A stretch of DNA of 64,000 nt from Rhizomys pruinosus (GCA_009823505.1 VZQC01005070.1:554160-618159), one strand, 5' to 3'. Positions 32,145 through 43,937 are shown, counted from the stretch's first letter. A program made the numbers and translations. Notes: a model not told the origin generated them from the sequence alone.

Positions 32145-32595
32145 AAATGTATAGGCCCTAAACTCAAGCCTGGATAACAAAAGGAAAAGCTCTCTAACAA
32201 CTTTCATATATGGCATCCATATTATAAGTGAATTGACAGTGGGGCATTAGGACTGTAATCAGGAAGCATATAGGCTTTGAGTAAATTCTCATGTAGGCCT
32301 ATGATAATCCTAAGCAAGCATGTCACAATGTAAACTTGTAGAGAGTGATTTCAGTCACATGGTAACCCCAAATCCATTCTAACCAATAATAAAAATAATT
32401 ATTCTCACGTGATTATTGGTATTTTAACTGTTCCACATATCACAAATTCCTGTGACACAACACACCAATCACTCTGACATGAATGAAACCTGCCCGTCTA
32501 ACACAGCCAAAAAGGATAATGAAGAATAATTCGCCAAATTACTGCAATCTGATATTTAGGGAAAAGTTTACATAAGAGAAGAATGGTGGCCTTTA
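32145..32595. other. Unique AT-rich intronic sequence
   Basis: Nothing is recognised. Confidence 0.5.
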
Positions 32596-32599
32596 GTTG

Positions 32600-32725
32600 A
32601 CTCAACACTGACATTTATTTGCTGCATGACCTTGGGTAAGTCACTTGTCTGAGTCTGAGTTTAACCAGTGAATTGAGAAGCTTGGATTACATAATCAGAA
32701 AGGCCCATTCCAACAGCATCTGTTA
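32600..32725 (+). mobile_element. MIR
   Basis: gctgcatgaccttgggtaag followed by tcacttgtctgagtctgagt is the conserved MIR core. Confidence 0.85.
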
Positions 32726-32744
32726 TTTCACAAGTACTGTTTAA

Positions 32745-32980
32745 AGATTTACTTTATTTTTAAATTTTATTTATTTATTATTTTTTATGTGTATGAGTGT
32801 ACTGTCTGCATGTAGACTGGTGCACACGTGTCTTGCAATGCCGCGGAGGTCAGAAGAGGGCGTCAGATTCCCCTGGAACTGGAGTTAAAGATGGTTCTTA
32901 GCCGCCATGTGGGTGCTGGGACTCGAATCCAGGTCCTCTGCAAGAACAGTTGGTGCTCTTGACTGCTGAGCCATCTCTTT
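32745..32980 (-). mobile_element. B2 SINE, antisense, sitting in the tail of an older B2
   Basis: It runs from ttattattttttatgtgtat to gactgctgagccatctc, and lacks the last tccagcccc. Confidence 0.88.
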
Positions 32981-33235
32981 ATTTTTTTTTTATTTTTTTT
33001 TATTAATTTTATTTATTTCTGTATGGGTATGAATGTACTGTCTGCATGCAAGTTTGTGCACCCGTGTCGTGCAATGCCACGGAGGTCAGAAGAGGGTCTC
33101 AGATTCCCCTGGAACTGGAGTTCTCCTGGAATTGGAGTTACAGATGGTTCTTAGCCGCCATGTGGGTGCTGGGGGATCTAACCCAGGTCCCTTAAGATGT
33201 CTTTGCTCTTAACACGACTAGGCCATCTCTCCAGC
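32981..33235 (-). mobile_element. B2 SINE (long variant), antisense, nested
   Basis: It ends ccatctctccagccc. TSD ccatctctttattttt lies at 32971 and 33236. Confidence 0.92.
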
Positions 33236-33244
33236 CCATCTCTT

Positions 33245-33428
33245 TATTTTTTTTTATGTTATGTATTTGTGTTATGTGCATGTGAATGCAGTTGCAGACC
33301 ATAACCGCCCCCCAAGAGCTGGAGTTAGAGCCTGCTTGCAGCCACCGGGTATGGGTACTGGAACTGGACTGAGCACCTCTGCAGGATCAGCAAGCACTCC
33401 TAACCCCTGAGCCATCTCCCCTGCTCAC
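33245..33428 (-). mobile_element. Old B2/B3 SINE, antisense (host of the two above)
   Basis: It contains agagctggagttagagcctg and ends ctgagccatctcccctgctc. Confidence 0.75.
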
Positions 33429-33444
33429 AACTAATACTATTTTT

Positions 33445-33590
33445 TAAAAATCTGAGACAGGGTCTCTCTATGTATCCACAACTAGCCTAGAATTTACTAT
33501 GTAGACCAGGATAGCCTCAAACGCACAGAGATTCACCTACCTCAGTCTTCCAAGTGCTAGGATTAAAGACATGTGCCACTGCGCCCTTCA
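33445..33590 (-). mobile_element. B1 SINE, antisense
   Basis: It runs from ctgagacagggtctctctat to catgtgccactgcgccc. Confidence 0.88.
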
Positions 33591-33639
33591 GAGGTGCTTT
33601 TCCTAGTAAAAGCTGAAGAACTGGCACTCCTACTGCCTC

Positions 33640-33820
33640 CTTCATGCCAGGCCCCATGCCGGCCACCCCACCTGCTTCACAGCATATTTAAGGCTGCACT
33701 GCAGTTCCTCATAAAAAAAGAAAAAAAAAATTTTAAGACCAAACCAAGGTGCAAAGAGAAGATGCAACTTGCCAAGGTCACTGGGGAACAAGGGGCAGAC
33801 CCCAAGTTTCCAGGATCCAA
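33640..33820 (-). mobile_element. MIR-like fragment, antisense
   Basis: atgcaacttgccaaggtcac followed by ggcagaccccaag matches the reverse MIR core (ACTTGCCCAAGGTCACACAG). Confidence 0.6.
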
Positions 33821-34036
33821 AGGCTTACCCTCTTTCCCTTATGCACACTTGCCCTTTGGTTGACCACTGCCACACCAGAATGGTCACAGGTAAGTGAACC
33901 GGGCCTGGCCCGGTTCCATTTCCCAAGGCCAAATTCCTGCCGCAGTAGAGCAGAGGTCTTGAGTCAGCAACTCAGTGAGCAGGAGGCCGAATGGTAAAAT
34001 GGTTAGAAATATGGGCTGTACCCTAGCCCCACCAAA

Positions 34037-34130
34037 GGGAGGGAGGGAGGGAGGGAGGGAGGGAGGGAGGAAGGAGAAGGAAGGAAGGAAGGAAGGAAGG
34101 AAGGAAGGAAGGAAGGAAGGAAGGAAGGAA
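34037..34130 (+). repeat. (GGGA)n then (GGAA)n microsatellite
   Basis: About eight ggga units are followed by about twelve ggaa units. Confidence 0.96.
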
Positions 34131-34204
34131 ATAGGGTGCACAGGCTCCATCTAGACTCACTCAGCCTGCCTGTCACAGTTTTGCAAAAGTTGAGCGACTT
34201 TGAA

Positions 34205-34290
34205 CTGGGGTTGTAGCTCAGTGGTGGAGTGTTTGCTTAGCATGCCTGAGGCCCTGGGTATAATCCCCAGTGCTATTCAAATATTAAAAG
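34205..34290 (+). mobile_element. ID SINE
   Basis: ggggttgtagctcagtggtg, agcatgcctgaggccctggg and ataatccccagtgct follow the BC1/ID layout with internal promoter boxes. Confidence 0.88.
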
Positions 34291-34370
34291 TTGTGTGGCT
34301 CCACCACATCCAGTCGCCTTGAGCCTCAGGCCTCGGGTAATTCCAGCTTCCAGACGGGGGGGGGGGGGGG

Positions 34371-36019
34371 TGTATTCACAGAAATAATTCATATAAAGCT
34401 CTCAGTAGACCTCCTAAATACTGTAAATGCTCACTTAAACAGAGGAGATACAGAGGGTGTCAATTTACAAGTTCACATGAACCTGGGATTCACTGGGCCC
34501 AAAAATTATGTACAAAACAAAATAAAACAAAAGAACTGCCCTTTGGAAAAGAATCTTCCGTGTCTACAAGTCAAAGAAGAGCTTTTAAAGTTAAGACCTT
34601 TACCTGCTATAAACTCAACTTCCTACAATAAAAATTATTTCTGAAATGGTATGTTAGCAAATTTGGCCCTCTGATTATGAGAGAAGTTGTGAATCGTAAG
34701 CCACTACTTGGATCTCCAGGACTCATTACTCGAACCCAGAAAATGGAGTTCCCAGCGAGTTCCTGCAAGGTCCTGCAAGGTCTGATCACCACGCCAGAGA
34801 GCAGGCTTCAGGAATCTTTTCTGGTTGAGCCAGTCCCCACGATCCATTTCTTCCTCAGAGAACAATTGGTGTGTTTGTTTCTGCCTACCATTAAGAGGAA
34901 CACATGCAGAAGGCTAGCCCTTTGCTGACAGCCTCCAGAAGCTTCCAGAAGCACTTACACTCAGCCACAAATGGTGCCCAGTTCTAAGGGATTATTCAGG
35001 TCTGACCCGCAACACCTGATTCTCTGGGGACCAGTCCCTCCCCAGAATGGCCTTGATTTGGGGCAAAGCCTGGGTACTGCTGCAGCCTTTGGCCCAGTGG
35101 GCAGGGCCCAAGCTGGCCACTGGACCCTCTCCTGTTGTTGGGACAACCGACCTCAGGAATTTCAGCCTCTCAGTCTTCCCTGGGTGAGAAGGGGAGAGTT
35201 GGCAAGGCTGGCAGCTTGGCTGCTCTTCCAACCCCCTGGTGAAAGGGAAGCTGAAAACTGGATTCTCTACCCCCAGCAGCTCCATGGACAGCACACAAAA
35301 CAGCTCAGCCCCTGAGGGAGGAATGTGCCAAGACATTCTTTAGGGTTGGTAACCAGAGGCACTATTTTGTCCTGGGTGGCTGAGAGATCACTTTTCCAAG
35401 TGAAGGACCATTTGACTGACTTCTTTTAAATTCAGAGGAATGGGCAGGCATGGTTCCGATTTGAGCTCGGACACATATACTCTCAAGGAGTGGGATTTTC
35501 TTAAATGTGATTTTTTTTTTCTGTTTGTTGGTTGGTTTCACAGCTTTAATGAATGGCAGGACCCCATCCCACCACCCAAAAATGTTCGACTCTGTTAAAA
35601 TGTTCCCTTCTCACCCTCCTAGAAGGTCGCCCCTTCTTAAATAACTGGGGGATAAGGAGAGGCAAGGAAGCTGAAATCAAAGCCGGGCACCCCTTGGAGA
35701 ACACCTCGTCAAGCTCTCCTCTCACCTAGGGAACACTCCAAGCTCACCGAGGTCCAGCAACATGCCCGAGGCCACACAGGCAGGATTCAAAGGCAGAGCC
35801 CTTAAACAGGTGTACAGGAGAAGGATTCCGAAGCTGCACAAGTGGACATCCTCTGTGCAACTCTACCCCCAAAAGCTTCAAAGCTGGTCACAAGAGTGAT
35901 GCCCAGGGCTGACCCCAAACTCAAGGGCTGCGGGGAAGCCCACTGCAGGTGGGAGGAGCAAGAGGCAGAGGGATGATGGGAAGGGTGGGAGCACCTCTAC
36001 CAAGAACCAGTTACACTTT
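34371..36019. other. Unique intronic sequence
   Basis: It follows a G-run at 34357-34370. A MIR-like antisense trace lies at 35740-35805 (acatgcccgaggccacacag). No exon is recognised; open frames up to 114 codons on both strands between 34961 and 35336 have no recognisable family. Confidence 0.5.
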
Positions 36020-36021
36020 TT

Positions 36022-36243
36022 TAAAAGATTTACTTATCTTTATTTTATGTGTGTGACTGTTTTGCCTGAATGTATGTATTTGCACCATGAATATGCTCCA
36101 TGTCCTCAGAGCTCAGAGGAGGACATCATATTCCCTAGGACTGGAGTTACAGATAGTTATGAGTCATGATCTGGGTACATGGGCTGAATGAACCAGGATG
36201 TGCACAAGAGCAAGTGCTCTTAACTGAGCCATCTCTTCACCAG
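36022..36243 (-). mobile_element. B3/B2 SINE, antisense, diverged
   Basis: It contains gactggagttacagatagtt and ends ctgagccatctcttcaccag. Confidence 0.75.
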
Positions 36244-37020
36244 TTATCTTTTTGACTGCTCACCAATATTGTTAAGCCTGTCTGAATAAGAACACAGGCT
36301 GTTTGGGCCTCACCTGGTGTACTAGGTCAGATATAGCATCTGGTTAAAGTAAAATGACACTAAGGTTTTGTTTTTTAATATTTGTATTGATTCATTGAGA
36401 ATTTCATACAATGGTTTTGATCATATACAGGATCCCCCCCCCCCGAGGTTTTAAGGCTCCTTTTTATTTTTGGCAATAAATATTAATAGCTTCCCATTTG
36501 CAAAAGTGGTACAAAAATTTTTAAGTGAGTTGTACAGTCAAGTGTTAAGTAATGGTTCAGGTGGATCAAGCAAACCCCACAACTTGGAAAATTATCTTCT
36601 GACCAACTCAGCTATTCATGGACAATATAGACTTGCCCTCTTCCAAGGTTAAAGAATTGCTGCCATTTTCTAGGAGACGTCTGTGCTGTATCTTTCCAGT
36701 GCATGATGACACACACATGACAGCCCACACTGCTCGAAGCACACCAGCCTCAGCTGCGGGGATTTACACCTTAGGACACATAGGTTTGAACCCTGTGTTC
36801 TAAGAAGGTAAGGAAAAGGGGGTTGCCAAGTTCACCAACACAGAACTAGACCTCCTGTGGCAACTGAGCTGAGAGGCACGGGGAAGAACTGTGTGAGAGA
36901 CAAGTTTAGAGTCTGTGAAGTCAGAGCAGGATGCAAACCCAATATTAGCAAATGGAAATATCAAAATACTTGAGCAAATCATATTCCTCTGTTTCTCATT
37001 TCTCTTACATTTAAAAATGG
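36244..37020. other. Unique sequence with a possible L1 3'-end trace
   Basis: cattgagaatttcatacaat followed by ggttttgatcatata at 36390-36430 resembles the antisense 3' end of rodent L1. A C-run follows at 36436. Nothing else is recognised. Confidence 0.4.
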
Positions 37021-37024
37021 GCGT

Positions 37025-37171
37025 TGGGGCCAGTGAGATGAGTTGGTGGGGAAAGACTCTTGCCACCCAGGCGTGACATCCTGGAGCCCAGAGGGAAGGA
37101 GGAGGAAACCAATTCTCACGAGTTGTCCTCTGCCTGCCACATGTACACTATGGTTATACACATATATGCCT

Positions 37172-37172
<1 letters not shown>
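37025..37172 (+). mobile_element. B3 SINE
   Basis: It contains ggggccagtgagatgagttg and ttgtcctctgcctgccacat, leading into a CA tract. Confidence 0.7.
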
Positions 37173-37204
<32 letters not shown>

Positions 37205-37213
37205 CACACTCAC
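37173..37213 (+). repeat. (CA)n microsatellite
   Basis: It is a CA tract with single interruptions (cacaaacacacacacacaca). Confidence 0.93.
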
Positions 37214-37219
37214 ACTAAA

Positions 37220-38279
37220 GGTTTTCTGTTTTAAAGGAGATTGGCCTTGATCTCCCATGCTCCTTCTAACTTTTGAGTCGTAACTATTACTACTCCTTGC
37301 CTTTCAAGCAAACCATTAATCAGGTACAAATGGAAACTGAGGCCATGAGATTAAAGAAGATTGACACTGTAGTGTTGAAATTTTCTCTTCCTAGTCATAT
37401 GAAGGCGTCTGGTGCTGAGCACAGACCAGGAACCCAAGAAATGAGGAATGCAACAATGTACTTAAAAGAAACTGAACTGGCTTGTTCTTTCTGCTTTTTC
37501 TTTTGTCTTTAACCCACACCTTGCTACACACCAAATCCTGGGCTTTTGAGATCACCTCATCTGAACCCCGCAAGGTAAAGGTTCTAAAAAAAAAAACAAA
37601 AACCACCTGGGTTGCTTGCTGGCAACAGAGCCCCAAGGTCACAGACCAGGTGAAAATTCCACATTCCTGAGACACTCTGACCACAAACCGTGTCAGCAAA
37701 AGACACAGTCTCCCTCCTCCCAAGACAGGCACAGACCAGGTGTGTGTGAAAGAAGTTTAAAACTCGGATAGAGTCTGGAGCGATAAGACTGTTTCAGCAG
37801 AATCTCCACGTACAACCAGCTTGTTGCCCACCAAGGTCAGGACCTGCTGAGTAGTCTCTGGCCCCAGAGAGAAGGGAGGAGAGGAGGAGATGGGCAGGGC
37901 TTGATGAGAGAGGCCTCTCACCTCCATCCGCATCCTAACAGCTTCCAACTTGTGAGATTCCTGGAGAACCAGTCTCCCTCTTCTGCCCTCCCCCATCCCT
38001 CCTTCCCCTCCCACCAGCGGCCTCCCCAGACTTGTTCCAAAGCTCCTCTAGGCAAGCCACCAAGGCACCTGTCAAAAAGCTGCCTTCCCTTGGCCGAGCC
38101 TTGTGTCCTTCCTCCAGTGGTCTTCCAGCAATCCCTGGGGCCCCTTTCCACACCTCCACGCCAAACCGCCCCCTCACCCAGCCTGGAGAGTCTGCCTGGA
38201 CGACCGCTTCACCTGGCTGGTTCCCCGCCCTCCCTTCCTAAAGGGGTCGGGAGCAGAGCCAGAGCTTAAGGTCAAAACT
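37220..38279. other. Unique WWC1 intron 1 sequence next to the CpG island
   Basis: This stretch is SINE-free and becomes pyrimidine- and GC-rich toward 38 kb. No exon is recognised. Confidence 0.5.
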
Positions 38280-38530
38280 CTGGGCAGGTGCCACTGGGGC
38301 CTAAGTCCTGTACCTGGGGCCGGCGGCGGGGCAGCCCCGCTGGGCGTCCGCTCTTCTCAGGACCTCACCTCTTGGGGCTGGAGTGGCGCCCAGCAGGGGG
38401 CAAGGGGTGAGGGTGTTGGAGGGCGGGGGACAAAGTAGACCAGGCAATGGGCGTGCAGCGCCCCCCTCCCCGCCCCGCAAGGGCAGGTGCGGCCCAGGGG
38501 GTGCACGATGAGGCTCGGGGCTCCCCGGGG

Positions 38531-38706
<176 letters not shown>

Positions 38707-39230
38707 TCAGCGGCTCCGGCCGGCCGCTCCGGGTCCAGGCGGCCGCCGGGGCAGCATGATCAGAGGGGTGGCGCCCGCGGATCCGGGGCCCTAGCGGGGG
38801 CCGGCCGGGGTGGCGCCGCGGTCCATGCGGCCCTGCGGCCCCGGCCCGGCGCCGCCCGCTCCTCCCGCCGCCGGCCTCTCACGCTGCCATGTGCGCCCGC
38901 CGCGGCGCCGAGCGGGCCCGGGTGAGCGACCAGCCGGCCGGGAGAGCGGCCCGAGCGCCTCTGCCTGCCCTCCGCAGCCGCACGCTCCAAGCCGCCTTCC
39001 CCTGCCGCTCCCGCTGCCCGCCGCCCGCGGCCTGAGCCTCCGCCAGGTGCGGCTCCCGCCGTGCAGGTAACTGTGCGGCCCCGGAAACGGGAGGCGGGGC
39101 GCCGGGCTCCTGGGTTCCCGGGTCTCCTCCCCGCGCCCAACGCCGCGAGGGCGGGTCCTCGGGCCGAGACGCGCCCCCTCGCGGGACAGTCCCGATCTCC
39201 CACCACCTCTACGCCGCCCTGACGTGGGAA

Positions 39231-40220
39231 AGCGAGGCTGTCCAGACGCAGCCTGCAGACCCGAGAGGCTGGGCGGAACCCCTCTGCCTCCGCTGCCCAG
39301 CGCTCGCACGCTCCACCCCGAGGGTCCAGGCTCTGCGGACAGATAGCCCCTGAGCTTGACACGCCCTGCCTTCCCGCGGTACAGGATCAGGAATCAGGCA
39401 AGAAGTGGTTAAGTGAAAACATTCTTGCAGATCGTGGAACATAAGTTTTCAAGGATCTCTCGTCCCTTCCCCCAACTCTTGCACCATCTGTCTCCCTCCT
39501 AGTCAATTCTCCCCACGTCGTTTCAACCCCCCCCCCCGCAGTAATTTGCAAATGTAGCTGGCTTTCCTTAGGGTCCCTAAAATTAGGAATGCTATAGATC
39601 TGCTCCCCTAGCAGGACTTCCTGCGAACGGCAAAACGGGAGGAGGGAGAGCCAACTCTTGCCAGGCATGGTGGAGAGCACAGGTTCCGCGCACCACCCCA
39701 CCCCCGCCCCCTCCTGCCCCCAAGCTGCTCAAGAGCCTGAGGCAGGAGGATTGTTGGAACCCAAAAGTTCCAGGCTTACTCGGTCAAAACAACAAACCCT
39801 TTCACAAAAATAAATAAACAATTGTGTTTCTTGAGAAACTAAATTTCCAGAATGGATTTAACCGTTTTGCTGCAGACCTGAATGAACCCAGTTGTGTGTA
39901 TCCCCTAGTCTGCATTTCTTGGTCAGACAGTTTCCTTTGCTAAGTGGGATACAGTAAGCACAACAAAGTGGGACTCCCTTCTGAACCCTCACTTCCTTTG
40001 GGCCTCAGATCCCTTTGACAGAGAAGGCCTTTCCAGGTGAACTTCCCACCTTCAATGCCCCGAGGACAGCCTTGGGGGCTTAGTGTGGCTCTTCTTTCTC
40101 TTCCTCATTTCATAAACACCAAAGCTCCAAAATGCAGGTAAGTCCTCCATCACCCAAAAGAAAGAGTTCCCCCTTCCTGGATGGGGCAGGCTTTCATTAT
40201 GGAAATTCTTCAGGCTAGTT
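39231..40220. other. 5' flank of WWC1, unique, with an old B1-like element
   Basis: 39662-39806 (ccaggcatggtggagagcac ... gaggcaggaggattgttgga) looks like an old B1/Alu-type SINE. The rest is unassigned; a C-run lies at 39528-39537. Confidence 0.5.
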
Positions 40221-40227
40221 TTCCTAG

Positions 40228-40300
40228 GGTATCATAGATCAAACCCAGAGCAACCCACACACCAAGCAAGCACCCTACCATTGAACTATACCCTTCAATT
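40228..40300 (-). mobile_element. ID-type SINE, antisense
   Basis: gatcaaacccagagcaaccc followed by agcaagcaccctaccattga and actata is a reversed ID head. Confidence 0.65.
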
Positions 40301-40304
40301 CGTT

Positions 40305-40425
40305 TTTGGTCTTGTTTTTTGAGACAGGATCTTACTATATAGCTCTGTCTGGCCTGGAACTTTCATTGATCTTCTTGCCTCTGCCTCCCAAGTGCTGGAA
40401 TCACAAGTGTGAACCACCAGTTCCA
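40305..40425 (-). mobile_element. B1 SINE, antisense, old
   Basis: It contains ttttgagacaggatcttact and cccaagtgctggaatcacaa. Confidence 0.78.
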
Positions 40426-40439
40426 GCACTCTCCAGTCA

Positions 40440-40600
40440 CTGGCAAAGTGCTTCCTGGCATCTCACACATGACCTTGGCTGATTGTATTTGTACCCATTC
40501 TATGGATGGGAAAATCAAGACATCAAGATAGGAAGAGGTACTGAGCTAAGAAGACCTAAAAGGCCTGTCTCACTCTAGCACCAGTGCTTTCCACCTGCAT
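40440..40600 (-). mobile_element. MIR-like fragment, antisense
   Basis: tacccattctatggatggga followed by aaatcaagacatcaag resembles the reversed MIR 3' part. Confidence 0.45.
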
Positions 40601-40891
40601 TATATTTTGATTTTTTTGTTTGTTTTGGTTTGGGGTCTTATTTTAGATAGAATTTTGCTATGTTGACTTCAAACTCACTGTCCTCTGGCCTCTCCCTTTG
40701 AGATATATCATGAAATAATTTAGACTCTTTTGGGTTGGTTGGAAAGGGCAAATGAGGTGAGAAATGTCAGAGTTTGGCCTGGGCAGTAAGCCATCCTCTC
40801 ATGAACCCTCCTGGGGTCTGTCTGCCGCATGTTCCGAGTGCCCTCCCTAACTAACAGTGAGCACATTTTTATGGTGTTTGGACCAACTGAA

Positions 40892-41135
40892 CTATTTTTT
40901 TTAATTATTTTATTATTTTTTATGTGTATGAGTGTACTGTCTGCATGTAGGTTTGTGCACCCGTGTCGCGCAATGCCTCGGAGGTCAGAAGAGGGTCTCG
41001 GATTCCCCTGGAACTGGAGTTCTCCTGGAATTGGAGTTACAGACGGTTCTCAGCCGCCATGTGGGTGCTGGGGATCAAACCCAGGTCCTCTGCAAGAGCA
41101 GTCAGTGCTCTTAACCCTAGGCCATCTCTCCAGCC
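40892..41135 (-). mobile_element. B2 SINE (long variant), antisense
   Basis: It ends ccatctctccagccc. TSD aactgaactatttt lies at about 40877 and 41140. Confidence 0.94.
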
Positions 41136-41231
41136 CAGTAACTGAACTATTTTCTGCTCAAAGCATAAATCCATGTCCTTTTTCCTCCTAAAAAGTATGC
41201 ATGGCCGCTTGTGACAAACCTACTTGCTAGG

Positions 41232-41286
41232 GGTGTGTGTGTGTGTGATTTTCCAATCAAGCCCCCCACCCCCACCCCCACCCCAA
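41232..41286 (+). repeat. Short (GT)n and C/A-rich tract
   Basis: The tract is gtgtgtgtgtgtg followed by cccccacccccacccccacc. Confidence 0.85.
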
Positions 41287-41820
41287 GATGTGTTTTAGCT
41301 CAGATGCGCATGGTCTGGCATTTTCCAAAGCTTGCTCTTCTGTACCTTTAGACCTGGCCTTGGGAGCTGCAACTGACTCCTTAAACCTTGCCATTTCTGC
41401 TCCCAACAAAAGAATCCCAGGTTATCTCCCAGAAGCTACTAGCTAGATGAGGTCATCAGCAGATGGCTGCCTGCTCCCTACAAAGTGGGGTGAATCATCC
41501 CCAGGCATTTGGAGGCCCAGGGCAAACGTGCAAGAGATTAAAGGTAAAACCGGCTGCACCATGTGATAGGCTGAATTGGTTGTTAGTCTACAGGTGACTG
41601 AACCACAGGAATCTGAACTGAAGACAAGCAGTCGCAGTCTCTCCTGGCCTTCCTGTAGCTGTGTATGGTTGCAGTGTGTATGGCTGCAGTGTGCTGAGTT
41701 CAAGGGAATGGACATTTTTGGGCTAAGGAGAAGGGGCCACCAGCTAGATCAGTTTCTGTCTGCCTTCACAGTGAGGTGGCTCACAGGAGACAACTAGGAT
41801 AGATTTGTCTTTGTTTTAAA
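41287..41820. other. Unique intergenic sequence
   Basis: Nothing is recognised. Confidence 0.5.
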
Positions 41821-41825
41821 AACCA

Positions 41826-41960
41826 CCTTTAATCCTAGCACTCGGGGAGGCAGAGGCAGGAGGATCTTTGTGAGTTCAAGGCCAGCCTGGTCTACAGAGC
41901 AAGTTCCAGGACAGCTGGGGCTACAGGGAGACCCTGTCTCGAAAAGACAAAAAGGAAAAA
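41826..41960 (+). mobile_element. B1 SINE, 5'-truncated
   Basis: It begins at ctttaatcctagcactcggg, so the first 20 nt or so are missing, and ends gtctcgaaaagacaaaaagg plus A-run. Confidence 0.9.
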
Positions 41961-41970
41961 AAAAGTGTCC

Positions 41971-42212
41971 TGGGGCTGGAGAGATGGTTCAGAGGTTAAG
42001 AGCGCCAACCGCTCTTGCGGTGGCGTGGGTTCGATTCCCAGCACCCACATGGTGGCCAAGAACAGTCTTTAACTCCAGTTCTAGAGAAATCCAACACCTC
42101 TTCTGACCTCCGTGGCACTGCATGACACAGGTGCACAAATCTACATGCAGACAGTACATTCATATGCATAAAAAATAAATACAATTTTTAAAAATTAAAA
42201 AAAAACACAAAA
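41971..42212 (+). mobile_element. B2 SINE (short variant)
   Basis: It starts ggggctggagagatggttca. TSD agtgtcct lies at 41963-41970 and about 42221. Confidence 0.92.
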
Positions 42213-42228
42213 TAAAAACAGTGTCCTA

Positions 42229-42378
42229 AGCCAGGCATGGTGGCACACACCTTTAATCCTAGCACTCGGGAGGCTGTCTGTGAGTTCAAAGCCAGCCTGG
42301 TCTACATAGTGAGTACCAGGACAGCTGGAGTTACAGGGAGACTGTGTCTCAAAAGAAGACCCCCCCCCCCAAAAAAAA
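42229..42378 (+). mobile_element. B1 SINE, internally deleted
   Basis: It starts aagccaggcatggtggcaca. The segment between gaggc and tgtctgtgag is shortened. The sequence after the tail repeats agtgtctt, so the same octamer served as target again. Confidence 0.88.
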
Positions 42379-42443
42379 AGTGTCTTGTAAAATCTTGTCC
42401 TTCACTGCAACAACAAAGAAAGGACATTTCCATACAAGACATT

Positions 42444-42578
42444 TGTTTTTGTTTTTGTTTTTTGAGACAGCTGCCCTGGAGCTCGCTATATAAACCAGGC
42501 TGGACTTGAACTCACAGAGATCCACCTGCCTCTGCCTCCCAAGTGCCGGAATTAAAGGCGTGTGCCACCACGCCAGCT
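42444..42578 (-). mobile_element. B1 SINE, antisense, internally deleted
   Basis: It runs from ttgttttttgagacagctgc to ccaccacgccagct. TSD ccatacaag lies on both sides. Confidence 0.9.
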
Positions 42579-42639
42579 CCATACAAGTCTTAAGAGATGG
42601 GTAAGATATTTCTTGAGAATGAGCAGGGGGAATTAAATG

Positions 42640-42702
42640 CAAAAAGAAAAAAAGGAAGGAAAGGGAGGGACGGAGGGAGGGACGGAGGGAGGGAGGGAGA
42701 AA
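42640..42702 (+). repeat. (GGGA)n-rich purine tract
   Basis: The tract is aaaggaaggaaagggaggga followed by cggaggga units. Confidence 0.88.
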
Positions 42703-42705
42703 AGG

Positions 42706-42850
42706 GGACTGGAGAGATGACACACTGGGTAAGGGAATCACCTCTCTTGCCGAGGAAGGACCGGTATCAGGTGGCTCACAGCTGCCTCTAACAGCTCCAG
42801 GGTATCCAATAACTTTGGCCACAAGCACCAGAACCTGCATACATCCAATT
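42706..42850 (+). mobile_element. B3 SINE
   Basis: It contains ggactggagagatgacacac and ggtggctcacagctgcctct. Confidence 0.75.
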
Positions 42851-42869
42851 GAAAATGAAATAGGAAGCT

Positions 42870-43100
42870 GGGGCTGGAGAGATGGCTCAGCGGTTAAAAG
42901 CACCAACTGCTCTTGCAGAGGACCCGGGTTCGATTCCCAGCACCCACATGGCCTCTAAGAACCATCTTTAACTCCAGTTCCAGGGGAATCCAACGCCCTC
43001 TTCTGACCTCTGCAGCATTGCGAGACACAGGTGCACCAACCTACATGCAGCCAGTACACTCATACACATAAAAATAAATAAATAAAATTAAAAAAAAATG
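42870..43100 (+). mobile_element. B2 SINE (short variant)
   Basis: It starts ggggctggagagatggctca and ends cacataaaaataaataaata plus A-run. Confidence 0.93.
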
Positions 43101-43745
43101 ATAATAGACAGGATTGAAACGGGAGGGGAGGGAGGAGGGAGGAGTGAGGGGGGTAGGGAGTTGGAGGGAAGGCAGGCAGGCAATTAGACCCACTATCCAG
43201 CAGTAGTTTCTGGTTGGCACCACATGATTTAGGGGGCTGAAGGCTTGGAGACCCTCTACTGGGAACTGCCTTCCCACTCTGCTGACCGCATCTCCCAGCC
43301 TCATGCTGTCCGTCCCATGTGTTCTGGGGAATTCACACTGTTATGTTCCATGTCTAGGCCAATAACGTCTCCTTTCTTCAGTCATGCAGTACTTGAGGTT
43401 CATACTTGTGCCCTGAACTGTTTGTTTCCATTGATGAGAAAGCATGTCCTAAGCCAGAGAAAAACAGGGTAGAAGGAAACCCTGGCAAAGGAGAAATGAG
43501 GCAGAAGATGATTCTTCTTCACCTCTGGGCTCTTAGTCCTTAAGACAGTGCTGGGAAAGAAACTGAAGTAAGCTTAACACAGCCCATGCATTTTCCAGAT
43601 AGAGAAATGGAGGTTCCATGCCTAATGCTTATTGCCTTGGTTCTTATTGGTTCCATTCTACAGAGGAGTAAACTGAGAATCAGAGGAGCAGACAGCTTCC
43701 TGATAACAGCCCAGGTTCCAACACTGATGCTTCCAGGAGAATTTT
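43101..43745. other. Unique intergenic sequence with a GGGA-rich start
   Basis: 43118-43185 is G/A-rich (ggaggagggaggagtgaggg). A MIR-like antisense trace lies at 43650-43720 (ttctacagaggagtaaactg). Confidence 0.45.
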
Positions 43746-43747
43746 CG

Positions 43748-43937
43748 TTTTGTTCTGTTTTTAAGACAGAGTCTTGTGTAGCCCAGGCTGCCTTCAAGCT
43801 CACTTTGTAAGTAAAGAGGACCTTGAACTTCTGATCATACCACCATACCCATTTTATACAGTGCTGGGGTTCAAACCTAGGACTTCACCTATGCTAGGCA
43901 AGCACTCCACCACGTGAACTACATTTCTAGCTTTCCA
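43748..43937 (-). mobile_element. B4-like SINE, antisense (B1 then ID)
   Basis: It contains tttaagacagagtcttgtgt and gtagcccaggctgccttcaa, then gtgctggggttcaaacctag and gctaggcaagcactccacca. Confidence 0.7.

Noticed and set aside
34961..35336. Pair of overlapping ORFs of about 114 codons on opposite strands
   Set aside because: Mirror ORFs in GC-rich intronic DNA with no family resemblance; considered as a possible exon, but no splice sites or conserved residues were recognised.
38760..39362. Long minus-strand ORF of 200 codons upstream of WWC1 exon 1
   Set aside because: It lies wholly in the CpG island, is rich in Ala/Arg/Gly/Pro, overlaps equally long ORFs in other frames and shows no domain, so it is a base-composition artefact.
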